Positions 9,521 to 17,243 of a stretch of 64,000 bases of DNA are shown in pieces. The stretch is from Bdellovibrionales bacterium (GTDB lineage Bacteria > Bdellovibrionota > Bdellovibrionia > Bdellovibrionales > JAMPXM01). The notes below the pieces were generated by a model, which saw only the letters and a program-made list of their open reading frames with translations, searched no databases and had not been told where the DNA came from. Made by a program: the position numbers and the translations under genes. Positions within the stretch are counted from its first letter, which is position 1, and each line of letters begins with the position of its first letter. Location of the stretch: NCBI GenBank assembly GCA_016713885.1, contig JADJOF010000004.1:496001-560000 (forward strand). The letters are read 5' to 3'.

Positions 9521-9528
9521 GGAGTACC

Positions 9529-10364
9529 ATGGCTGAACTCGACGCAAGTTTTAAACTGAATGAACGCACGGCGCTCCTCACCGGGCCCTGCACGACGATC
9601 AATCAGTCGATCGCGACTAAACTCACTTCGCTCGGCTGCAACGTGGCTCTTGTCGATCGCAATATCGAACGCTCGTCACGATTTGCCGAACAGCTCATGA
9701 ACAATCGCGAGATTCATGAGCGCCACGGCCGCGCCGTCGCGATCCAAGCTGATCTCTCAAAGTCGCATCACGTACAGGATGCGGCCAGCCGGGCCGCCGA
9801 ATCATTTGGCGGCCTCGACATCTACATCGATGGCCTTATGACCTCGGACGTTCGTGAGTTTCGCGATCCACAATCACTCGAAGATCTCGACCGCATGATG
9901 GACGTCAATCTGCGCTCGCCACTCATGATGACCCACGCCGTGCTCAAGTTCCTCGAAGGACGCAAACGGGGCCGCGTGATTTACCTCCAGCACGATGTTG
10001 TTCGAATTGGCCTTGAGAAAAACGGCATCCTTGCCGCTACGCGTGGCGGACTTCCCGATTTTACTCGCGTGCTGGCGCGTGAAGTTGCCGTCAACAACGT
10101 CACCGTCAACGTGGTGGCCCTCGGCATCAGCGAGGAATTCCTGATTCAACAGAGCTCCCGCCAGGAGCTCCCGGAACGCGGGGAATTGGTGCGGCAACCT
10201 CGCAAACCTCGATCAACGAGGCGCTTCAGGCGTTGCGTCAATCGTTCCCACGGGCGACAATGATCGAACCGGACCGAGTGTCCAATTTAGTCGCGTTCCT
10301 TGCGAGCCCACTGGGTGCGGGAATCACCGGCCAAACGATCTCGGTCAATCAGGGGCTGATCTAA
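9529..10364 (+). CDS. short-chain dehydrogenase/reductase-like protein, catalytic residues missing, frameshifted near the 3' end
   Basis: A Rossmann-fold SDR of about 278 residues once a base is added to the G4 run 10180-10183. Repair restores a normal SDR C-terminus (EPDRVSNLVAFLASPLGAGITGQTISVNQG). The active site is degraded. The glycine-rich cofactor loop reads TGPCTTINQSIA instead of TGxxxGxG. The catalytic Ser block is YLQHDV. The YxxxK motif aligns to ILAATR, so Tyr and Lys are both gone. These changes do not depend on the frameshift. It sits between thiolase (8-base gap) and glutaryl-CoA dehydrogenase. It may be a non-catalytic partner, such as a scaffold, rather than a dehydrogenase. 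Confidence 0.75.
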
Positions 10365-10398
10365 GGGCCCGCGCAAAGCGCGGCAGGGAAAAAGGGGA

Positions 10399-11583
10399 AT
10401 GGGTATGAATCATCTCGAGGACTTTTATCAAATCGACGAATTGCTGACTGAAGACGAACGCATGGTGCGCGACTCCGTTCGCCAGTTCGTCGACCGCGAG
10501 ATCATGCCCAATATCTCAGACTGGTTTGAGAAGGGACACTTCCCAGCTCACCTCACTAAACCGATGGCGGAGCTTGGAATTTTCGGCGCGACAATCAAAG
10601 GCTACGGCTGCGCAGGACTCAGCTCGACCGCTTACGGTCTCATCATGACTGAAATCGAACGCGCCGACTCGGGCCTTCGCTCTTTCGTCTCGGTGCAAGG
10701 CGCACTCGCCATGCACGCGATTAATGCCTATGGAACAGAAGAACAAAAACAGCGCTTCCTCCCAAAGATGGCGAGTGGCGAAATCATCGGCTGCTTTGGA
10801 TTGACGGAGCCTGACTTTGGTTCAAATCCCGGCGGCATGTTGACCACGGCTCGCAAAGACGGAAACTCCTACGTCATCAACGGCAACAAGATGTGGATCA
10901 CCAACGGCGCCATCTCGGGCCTTGCCATTGTCTGGGCGAAAATTCCGGAAGAGGGCGGCAAAATCGGTGGCTTCATCGTCGAGCGCGAGCACGGCTACAA
11001 AGCACCCGAGATCGAACGCAAGTTCTCGCTTCGCGCTTCGAACACCAGCGAACTTGTTCTCGAAGATGTGCGCGTTCCCGCGAAGAACCGCCTCGAGATC
11101 ACCGGCCTCCGCGGACCGATCGGCTGCCTCTTCCAAGCGCGCTACGGTATTTCATGGGGAGTCATCGGCGCCGCTCAAGCCTGCTTCACCGAAGCCCTCA
11201 ACTACGCAAAATCGCGCATTCAGTTTGATCGCCCCATCGCCGGCTTCCAGCTCGTACAAGCAAAGCTCGTGAAGATGCATCAAGAGATCACCAAAGCGCA
11301 GCTTCTCGCTTGGCGCCTCGGCCGCCTGAAAGACGAAGGCCGCGCGACGATCCAACAGGTTTCGCTCGCCAAGATGAACAACGTCGCCATGGCACTCGAC
11401 TGCGCACGTGTTGCTCGCGACATCTTGGGCGGAAGCGGTATCACACTTGAATACAGCTGCGGTCGCCACATGATGAACCTCGAAAGTGTCATCACCTATG
11501 AAGGCACCGACGACATCCATCGCTTGATTCTTGGTGAGCACATCACCGGTATCGCAGCGTACGCAGGCTATAATCCGAAGTGA
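10399..11583 (+). CDS. gcdH: glutaryl-CoA dehydrogenase-like acyl-CoA dehydrogenase
   Basis: An FAD-dependent acyl-CoA dehydrogenase of 394 residues. The signature blocks are visible: CFGLTEPDFGSNPGGM (flavin/substrate), MWITNG, LRASNTSELVLEDVRVP, ARYGISWGVIGAA and LESVITYEGTDDIHRLILG, whose Glu in TYEGT is the catalytic base. This combination is characteristic of glutaryl-CoA dehydrogenase, which oxidises and decarboxylates glutaryl-CoA to crotonyl-CoA in lysine and tryptophan breakdown. A start at the second ATG (10405) fits the ribosome-binding site (AAAAAGGGGA) better. The gene ends an operon with thiolase and SDR, followed directly by a strong hairpin. Confidence 0.88.
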   Translation: MGMNHLEDFYQIDELLTEDERMVRDSVRQFVDREIMPNISDWFEKGHFPAHLTKPMAELGIFGATIKGYGCAGLSSTAYGLIMTEIERADSGLRSFVSVQGALAMHAINAYGTEEQKQRFLPKMASGEIIGCFGLTEPDFGSNPGGMLTTARKDGNSYVINGNKMWITNGAISGLAIVWAKIPEEGGKIGGFIVEREHGYKAPEIERKFSLRASNTSELVLEDVRVPAKNRLEITGLRGPIGCLFQARYGISWGVIGAAQACFTEALNYAKSRIQFDRPIAGFQLVQAKLVKMHQEITKAQLLAWRLGRLKDEGRATIQQVSLAKMNNVAMALDCARVARDILGGSGITLEYSCGRHMMNLESVITYEGTDDIHRLILGEHITGIAAYAGYNPK

Positions 11584-11617
11584 TCTCGGCACAGCCATGC
11601 GCGCCTCCACCTCTCAC

Positions 11618-11647
11618 AAACAAGCTACCCTCGGGGGTAGCTTGTTT
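11618..11647. terminator. bidirectional terminator hairpin
   Basis: A perfect 13-base inverted repeat (11618-11630 and 11635-11647) with a TCGG loop, 35 bases after the gcdH stop. The outer pairs are AAA/TTT, so the transcript has a U-run on either strand. It should terminate the thiolase-SDR-gcdH operon and also the convergent small gene, whose TAG stop lies inside the left arm (11625-11627). Confidence 0.85.
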
Positions 11648-11968
11648 CAGACAGGCATGCGCACGGCTCACAATCTTCTCGATCCATTTCATTCTTGCAG
11701 CGGTAACTCAGAGTCTTCGATGACTCACGCAGAACAAGAACAGCCATTTTGACCGCGTTTGCTTTCATACGCCCAAAGCTTTTGAATGCACGAGCGATGA
11801 TTTTTGATTCAGATTCGATGGTAAAACTAAAACTGCTGGCCCCAGCCCGGAAGCTTCTTGAGCAAGACACGCGACTTCATCGGCCCCAAACGCATTCTCA
11901 AGGCCCCCAAAACCGAAAGAGAAGATGAGGCCAACAAAAAGAATGGATGTCACCGCGTGCGCTTTCAA
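11625..11968 (-). CDS. small secreted Cys-containing protein, frameshifted
   Basis: Two overlapping reading frames make sense only when joined. The first begins at TTG 11968 (after GGAG) with a signal peptide (KAHAVTSILFVGLIFSFGF...ENAFGA) and continues to ACLAQEASGLG. One additional base in the C4 run (plus strand 11840-11843) continues it as ASSFSFTIESESKIIARA ... CKNEMDREDCEPCAC and a TAG stop. The predicted product is about 114 residues with five Cys, exported. It is unknown; the next gene (12159) is also a small secreted Cys protein. An ATG start at 12022 is possible but would bury the signal peptide. Confidence 0.5.
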
Positions 11969-12158
11969 AAAATCTCCGGGCTGAGCCAGCCAACAACAAC
12001 TGATTGCTCCTAAAGCAAACATAGGGCCTGGCCAAATCGAATATATTCGCGGACAGGCTCATTTTCGGCGCTCATTTTAACAATGTTTCAATGATCACTG
12101 CGAGAGCTTACATTCATTCTTCTTGCGCAATGGTCTGAAGAAACGTGGACTAAGGCAT

Positions 12159-12545
12159 ATGATGAACCTCTTTCGAATCTTCACTGTCGCCTTCATTCTC
12201 GCTTCGGCTCCCCACGCTCTTGGGTTCGGCGGCCCCGAATGCCGCGGCTTTGAAAAGGCGACCGAAAAATACTTCGATCTTTTTTATCAAACTCAGGACG
12301 ACAATGGCGTCGCACACTGCAAAGTCGATTCAGACTGTATTCTCTCAGCCCAAGGCCCGTGCAATCGGCGAGAGCTCGCGTCCAAACTAAAGCTCAATAT
12401 CAAAAAACTGAAGGCCTTGAAGCAGGCCTCAAAGCGCTACGAAGAATTGTTTGAGCAATGTCGAAACGAAACCTGCACCAAAACACGCGCTCTTGCCAAG
12501 GGCACCAAGTGCACGGATGGGCGCTGCGAATTTACCTACGAATAA
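12159..12545 (+). CDS. small secreted cysteine-containing protein
   Basis: About 128 residues beginning MMNLFRIFTVAFILASAPHALG, a clear signal peptide. The frame is open 12 codons further upstream, but ATG 12159 fits the signal peptide. The mature part has Cys residues in ECRGFE, AHCKVDSDCILS, GPCNRRE, EQCRNETCTK and TKCTDGRCEF, probably forming disulfides in the periplasm. A central Lys-rich helix (KLKLNIKKLKALKQASKRYEELFE) separates the two Cys groups. I do not recognise the family with certainty. Its end overlaps the convergent menE by 10 bases. Confidence 0.75.
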   Translation: MMNLFRIFTVAFILASAPHALGFGGPECRGFEKATEKYFDLFYQTQDDNGVAHCKVDSDCILSAQGPCNRRELASKLKLNIKKLKALKQASKRYEELFEQCRNETCTKTRALAKGTKCTDGRCEFTYE

Positions 12546-13642
12546 CGATCGACTCGCGGATCTTTCCACGTCTGAAAGGCCGCCGTGTCGACCTCGCGAC
12601 GGCTCGAGACCCGCTCAAACGGTGCGACAAGTTCATTGTAGCGACTGACCAGTCCATCAACCTCAGACTCCGATAAGCCAAGCTCCTTGCCATAGATCAA
12701 CGTGAGACTGGCCCCTGTTCGAAGATCAGACTCAGTCTTAAGCTTCAACTTTCGACCCAGACGGACCCGCGAGGCTTCTGGCAAGAGCGCATGGAGTACA
12801 CCATTCAATCGGGCAACATCCACAAGCTCTCCCAAAATCTTAACGACGTCGCCGACGCGACCTTGAATTTGAAGCGCGGGCTGACCACCGACGTCAATCA
12901 CCTTGCCGCGGTCACTCGTCTGAAACCATTCGCCTTCGCCCATTCGAGTAACAGCGCCAGCAAGATCAAGTTTCGCCGTCATCAGCGCATGTGAACGAAG
13001 CTCAAGAACTCCATCGACCGAACGAACTTCAACATGCGACAGTGGCCTGAGTACGCCAGGCTCTGCAAAAGAACCAGTGGCCACCTGCGATCCACACTCC
13101 GTCAGGCCATAGCTTACAAGCAGCGGCCAACCCAGCTCGCGCGCACGAAGAAAGAGTTCTGGCTCAAGCCGCGCTCCACCAACAATCACTGCGCGAAGTC
13201 CATGCGGTGCCGTCAATCCCGCCTCCACCAGATCAAAAACCTGCGTTGGCACAAGTGACAACAGCGTCACACGCGCATCTCCAAGCCAACGATGAAAACG
13301 CCGCACGTCCCAAGACTCGTCAAAGCGCGAAACGCCAGAGCCCATCAGCGCCGCACGAATCAAAATCATCAAACCGCCAATATGAAACAGCGGAAGCGCC
13401 AAGCCCCAACGATCTTGGGAACTGACTTGAAGATGGGCGTTCACCGCTCGAGCTGAAACTTCAAGTGCCTCGTGACTCAAGACAACGAGTGAGCCCGCTT
13501 TTCCTGAAGTCGTGCCTGATGTTGCAAGCCAAAGGCTATCGGGAGAAAACTCATACTTAAATTTCTCATAGAGATCCGCAAAGGCCGCCTGCGTTTCTAG
13601 AGGAAGCTTTGGATTGAGCTGCAGACCAGAAATCAGACTCAT
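12536..13642 (-). CDS. menE: o-succinylbenzoate-CoA ligase
   Basis: An adenylate-forming enzyme of 368 residues that activates o-succinylbenzoate with ATP and CoA in menaquinone synthesis. The P-loop LWLATSGTTSGKAG and the motif VSYGLTECGSQVA are clear; QTSDRGKVID corresponds to the GD motif. The enzyme is short at the N-terminus compared with typical MenE. The C-terminal catalytic-lysine motif is degenerate (FQTWKDPRVDR instead of xGKxxR). The ATG at 13642 overlaps the menC stop (ATGA), so this start is preferred over one 14 codons upstream. It is the last gene of the men operon. Confidence 0.88.
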   Translation of the reverse strand: MSLISGLQLNPKLPLETQAAFADLYEKFKYEFSPDSLWLATSGTTSGKAGSLVVLSHEALEVSARAVNAHLQVSSQDRWGLALPLFHIGGLMILIRAALMGSGVSRFDESWDVRRFHRWLGDARVTLLSLVPTQVFDLVEAGLTAPHGLRAVIVGGARLEPELFLRARELGWPLLVSYGLTECGSQVATGSFAEPGVLRPLSHVEVRSVDGVLELRSHALMTAKLDLAGAVTRMGEGEWFQTSDRGKVIDVGGQPALQIQGRVGDVVKILGELVDVARLNGVLHALLPEASRVRLGRKLKLKTESDLRTGASLTLIYGKELGLSESEVDGLVSRYNELVAPFERVSSRREVDTAAFQTWKDPRVDRYS

Positions 13643-14625
13643 AGCCTCTCCCATTTGATCTTCATCAATGCCTCGGCTGGCCACAGCATTGGCAAGAGCT
13701 TTGGTCCTGCCGTTTGTAAATACTTAAACTCAACACCTTGATCGTATGCAATGTGTGAGAAACAGCCGTGCACAGCATCTGACCCAAGGCTCGGCGTCAG
13801 CAGATTGGCCACACGCGCAGCATGCAGCTGACCAATAGGATGCCCCAGAAGCGAAGTCACTACAACCGGTGCTCCAACCTTTGCCAGCGCCAGCGCCTCA
13901 TCATCAGCTGTCCAGCCGGGCTTATGTATAAAGCCGCCCAAGATCCCCGATTTAAAATATTCGATCTTCTCACTGAGCTTCAGTTCAGCACCTTCGCGAT
14001 CAAGCATCAAACGAAGGCCTGAGCGCCGAGAAAGTGCACCCCACGTCGACCCATCAAATGGAATCGGATCTTCGATAAACTCAATCCGATCGCGCACCAG
14101 AACCGGCAAGCGATCCAGCGCCAATAGAAGATCATCGGCTCCAGCCTTCGCATTCATATCAAGACGCAGCCGTAAATTTCCGATCCACGATGGCGCCATC
14201 GCAAGCGTCGATGCAAGGTCGGCCACACTCGAGATTTTAATTTTCACAGCGCTAAAGCCTCGGCGCCGAATATCGAGCCAATCGCCTGGCGCCAAAGGGC
14301 CGGGCCCTGCAACCAGAAAGTGATTGGCAACGGGAGCCGAGAACAACGACTCTTGCTTCTCACGCGCGACAGCCTCGACCCGCGCCATCTCGAGTGCTCG
14401 TTCAATCAAACGCGATTCAAGGCGTCCCGCTCGCAAATCGCCGAGCAAAGTCTCAAGACTCGGATCGCCAAGGCTCGTCCAAGGCATCAGCTCCGAAAGA
14501 CCAAACAATGACTCGCCAAACCAGACCCGCAAAAGAGCGCCGTCGGCTCGACGCGTGCGCGCCTTCAGCTGAAAACGCGAAATCTCAAGCCCGGTCATCC
14601 CATCGGTCACCGCAGTCGGCATCAT
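13639..14625 (-). CDS. menC: o-succinylbenzoate synthase
   Basis: A 328-residue enolase-superfamily enzyme that dehydrates SHCHC to o-succinylbenzoate. The barrel shows the paired lysines AVKIKIS, metal ligands in RLRLDMNAKA, RIEFIEDPIPFD and LRLMLDREGAE, and the second catalytic lysine in GGFIHKPGWTADD. Position within menF-D, H, B, A, C, E confirms the assignment. It overlaps both neighbours by 4 bases. Confidence 0.92.
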   Translation of the reverse strand: MMPTAVTDGMTGLEISRFQLKARTRRADGALLRVWFGESLFGLSELMPWTSLGDPSLETLLGDLRAGRLESRLIERALEMARVEAVAREKQESLFSAPVANHFLVAGPGPLAPGDWLDIRRRGFSAVKIKISSVADLASTLAMAPSWIGNLRLRLDMNAKAGADDLLLALDRLPVLVRDRIEFIEDPIPFDGSTWGALSRRSGLRLMLDREGAELKLSEKIEYFKSGILGGFIHKPGWTADDEALALAKVGAPVVVTSLLGHPIGQLHAARVANLLTPSLGSDAVHGCFSHIAYDQGVEFKYLQTAGPKLLPMLWPAEALMKIKWERL

Positions 14626-15512
14626 CGGACTCCGACCCAGAGTCCCAATGCCAGCGCAAAGCCAAAGACGATTTGTAAACCCGCGGCTTTCGCCAGCGCA
14701 CGATTGAGCTCTTCACCCGACGCCGCTCCCCAAACACTGCGCACCACTCGACCCGCCAAGGGCACGGCCACAAGCGGCGCATAAGCGGCCCACTTCCAAC
14801 CCTGTGGCGCATAGAAAGCGCCAAGTAAAAAGGGCGAATAGCTTAAGATTGCGATCTCCCATTTCGAAAACGTCGCTCCGAAGCGAGCGGCCAGCGTGCG
14901 TTTTCCGACTTTACGATCCTGCTCAAAATCGCGCAGATTGTTGATGGCAATCAGCACCGTCGCCAGAAATCCGATTTGGATTCCCGCAACGACGGCCGGC
15001 GCACTCCATGCACCCGAATGTAGAAAGTGAGTACCCATCACCGCGATCAATCCAAAAAATAAAATCACGAAGAGGTCACCCAGCCCCAAGTACGCCAGCG
15101 GAAACGGTCCGCCGGTATAGCCATACGCAAGCGCAAGCGACAAAAGACCGATGACCACAATCGGCCAACCACCGTGAAGCACCAGCGGAATACCAATCAA
15201 AAATGCAATCGCCAGACAGACGTAGGCACCAAGCTTCACTTGCTTAGCCGTTAGCAGTCCCGATTGTGTTACGCGAACTGGGCCAACGCGTTCGGCTGTA
15301 TCCGCGCCTTTTTCAAAATCGATGGCATCATTGATCAGATTGGTTGCGATTTGAATCAAGACCGACGCTAAAAGTGCGGCGATCGAAATCCACCACTTCA
15401 CGTCTCCACCCTCGGCTTTCACCAGCGCGGTGGCAACAACCACCGGCACCAGTGCCGCCGTCAACGTTTTAGGCCGCAAAGCCAAAATCCAGGGACCGAT
15501 CACAGCGGTCAC
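14622..15512 (-). CDS. menA: 1,4-dihydroxy-2-naphthoate polyprenyltransferase
   Basis: A 296-residue UbiA-family membrane enzyme that attaches the polyprenyl tail to dihydroxynaphthoate. The Asp-rich prenyl-diphosphate motif NLINDAIDFEKGAD and the second motif NLRDFEQDRKVGKRTLAARFG are present, among about eight to nine hydrophobic segments. The GTG start immediately follows the menB stop (TAAGTG). The product is demethylmenaquinone, the substrate of the methyltransferase encoded at 21025. Confidence 0.93.
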   Translation of the reverse strand: MTAVIGPWILALRPKTLTAALVPVVVATALVKAEGGDVKWWISIAALLASVLIQIATNLINDAIDFEKGADTAERVGPVRVTQSGLLTAKQVKLGAYVCLAIAFLIGIPLVLHGGWPIVVIGLLSLALAYGYTGGPFPLAYLGLGDLFVILFFGLIAVMGTHFLHSGAWSAPAVVAGIQIGFLATVLIAINNLRDFEQDRKVGKRTLAARFGATFSKWEIAILSYSPFLLGAFYAPQGWKWAAYAPLVAVPLAGRVVRSVWGAASGEELNRALAKAAGLQIVFGFALALGLWVGVR

Positions 15513-16442
15513 TTATGGAAAACGAGGGTATTTGTTGAAGTCGGGCTTACGCTTCTCTAGGTAGGCGCGTTTCCCTTCGCTGCCCTCTTCGCTCATGTAG
15601 TAGAGCAGCGTTGCGTTGCCTGCAAAATCGAGAAGGCCGATTTGACCATCGCAATCGGCATTGTGCGCAAACTTCAAACAGCGAAGCGCCATCGGAGAAA
15701 GCTCGAGCATCTCGCGGCACCACTGCACAGTTTCCTTTTCAAGATCCTTCAACGGCACAACGGTGTTCACAAGACCCATTTCAAGTGCTTGCTTTGCATC
15801 GTACTGACGACAGAGGAACCAAATCTCGCGCGCCTTCTTTTGACCGACAATGCGCGAAAGGTAAGACGAGCCAAGGCCTCCGTCAAAGGAGCCAACGCGT
15901 GGACCGGTCTGACCAAAACGCGCGTTCTCGGCCGCAATCGACAGATCACAAACAACGTGTAGAACGTGACCGCCGCCAATCGCGTAGCCCGCAATCATGG
16001 CCACAACGGGCTTCGGGCATGAGCGAATCGCTTTCTGCATATCCAAGATATTGAGTCGCGGAACTCCGTCTTGACCGACATAGCCGCCCTCTCCGCGAAC
16101 GCGCTGATCGCCACCAGAACAGAACGCCATATCTCCCTGACCAGTCAAAATAACGACGCCGACAGAAGCATCGTCACGAACCACATCCATCGCATCGAGC
16201 ATCTCTTTAACGGTCTGCGGACGAAACGCATTGCGAACCTCAGGACGATTGATCGTAATCTTCGCGATTCCGTCTTCACTCTTCTCGAGACGGATATCGG
16301 TGTATCGGCTAAAGCGCGATGGCTTCATCGCTTTCCACTTACACGCAGGAACAATCGTCGAAACTTCAGGAGACACCGCTTTTGCTGTGCTTGGCTTTTT
16401 CGCTTTTGTCGTTTTCTTGATGGCTGGTTTTTTCGTCGACAT
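15513..16442 (-). CDS. menB: 1,4-dihydroxy-2-naphthoyl-CoA synthase
   Basis: A crotonase-fold enzyme that cyclises o-succinylbenzoyl-CoA. Family blocks: RPEVRNAFRPQTVKEM, FCSGGDQ, GYAIGGGHVLH, GPRVGSFDGGLGSSYLSR, KKAREIWFLCRQYDA and a C-terminus ending KYPRFP. Unusually there is an N-terminal extension of roughly 45 residues rich in Lys, Ala, Thr and Pro (STKKPAIKKTTKAKKPSTAK), absent from most MenB proteins and resembling histone-H1-like tails. The frame extends a few codons upstream, but ATG 16442 is preferred. It lies between menH and menA in the operon. Confidence 0.95.
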   Translation of the reverse strand: MSTKKPAIKKTTKAKKPSTAKAVSPEVSTIVPACKWKAMKPSRFSRYTDIRLEKSEDGIAKITINRPEVRNAFRPQTVKEMLDAMDVVRDDASVGVVILTGQGDMAFCSGGDQRVRGEGGYVGQDGVPRLNILDMQKAIRSCPKPVVAMIAGYAIGGGHVLHVVCDLSIAAENARFGQTGPRVGSFDGGLGSSYLSRIVGQKKAREIWFLCRQYDAKQALEMGLVNTVVPLKDLEKETVQWCREMLELSPMALRCLKFAHNADCDGQIGLLDFAGNATLLYYMSEEGSEGKRAYLEKRKPDFNKYPRFP

Positions 16443-16478
16443 CAGGGTCTCCTTCGTTCGCATAAGGAGACCGTCCTA

Positions 16479-17243
16479 TCAAAGATCCTTTGGGCCGGCA
16501 AACCGCATAATTTCTGCGGCAACATCCTCAGACGCCTCAAGCAACACGCGGTGTCCAGCACCGAGAACCGTGCGATGGCGAATCTGTGGCGCTCCGGCCG
16601 CCCAGGCGGCTGTGAGTTCAGTGAATTTTGAATCCTCGGCTCCGGTCATGAGCGAAAGCTCGTGCGTTTTCGCCCACTGCCCAAGGCCAGCACGCAAATC
16701 AGGTTGCCCAGCAAGCGACCAAACCTCCATTGCCCGCGCCCACGCCTCGCGTCTGGCTTCGCGAAGTCCATCTGAAGCTCCGACCGGTCGAGGCGGCAGA
16801 CCCAGGTTCCGGGTGCCCGGCTTTAGAACAGGCTGTGCATTCCACGCGGTCCACGTTTCCACCCATGGCTGCTTACGCATGCGATCGGCCCAAAGACCAT
16901 CGCTCTGGCTACGCTCATTGCGGGCCGACCGGTCGCCATCACTTAAACCAGGATGTGCTGAAACCAACAGTGCCGCCGAAAACAACTCCGGATCGGCGAG
17001 GATCGCCTGCGCCGCAAGGCGCCCCCCAAGAGAGTACCCCGCAATGACCAGCGGACCCTTGGTCTTGGCCCGAAGCCCCTTGCACAGCCACTCACCAAAA
17101 CTGCGACCATCGGAAATATCTTGTCTCGTTGCGACCACCGAAAGATTCGGCGCCACCACGTGCGTCGCCTCTGGAAAGCGCGCCACAACCGAGCTCCAGT
17201 CCTCTGGACCACCGAAAAAACCATGCAAGAGCACGATGGTCAC
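16479..17243 (-). CDS. menH: SHCHC synthase (alpha/beta hydrolase)
   Basis: A 254-residue alpha/beta-hydrolase that eliminates pyruvate from SEPHCHC. The oxyanion block LLHGFFGGPEDW, nucleophile elbow AGYSLGGRLA, acid MTGAEDSKF and histidine LGAGHRVLLEASE are visible. The GTG start overlaps the stop of the MenF-D fusion (GTGA). Its position directly after menD is the usual one. Confidence 0.88.
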   Translation of the reverse strand: MTIVLLHGFFGGPEDWSSVVARFPEATHVVAPNLSVVATRQDISDGRSFGEWLCKGLRAKTKGPLVIAGYSLGGRLAAQAILADPELFSAALLVSAHPGLSDGDRSARNERSQSDGLWADRMRKQPWVETWTAWNAQPVLKPGTRNLGLPPRPVGASDGLREARREAWARAMEVWSLAGQPDLRAGLGQWAKTHELSLMTGAEDSKFTELTAAWAAGAPQIRHRTVLGAGHRVLLEASEDVAAEIMRFAGPKDL

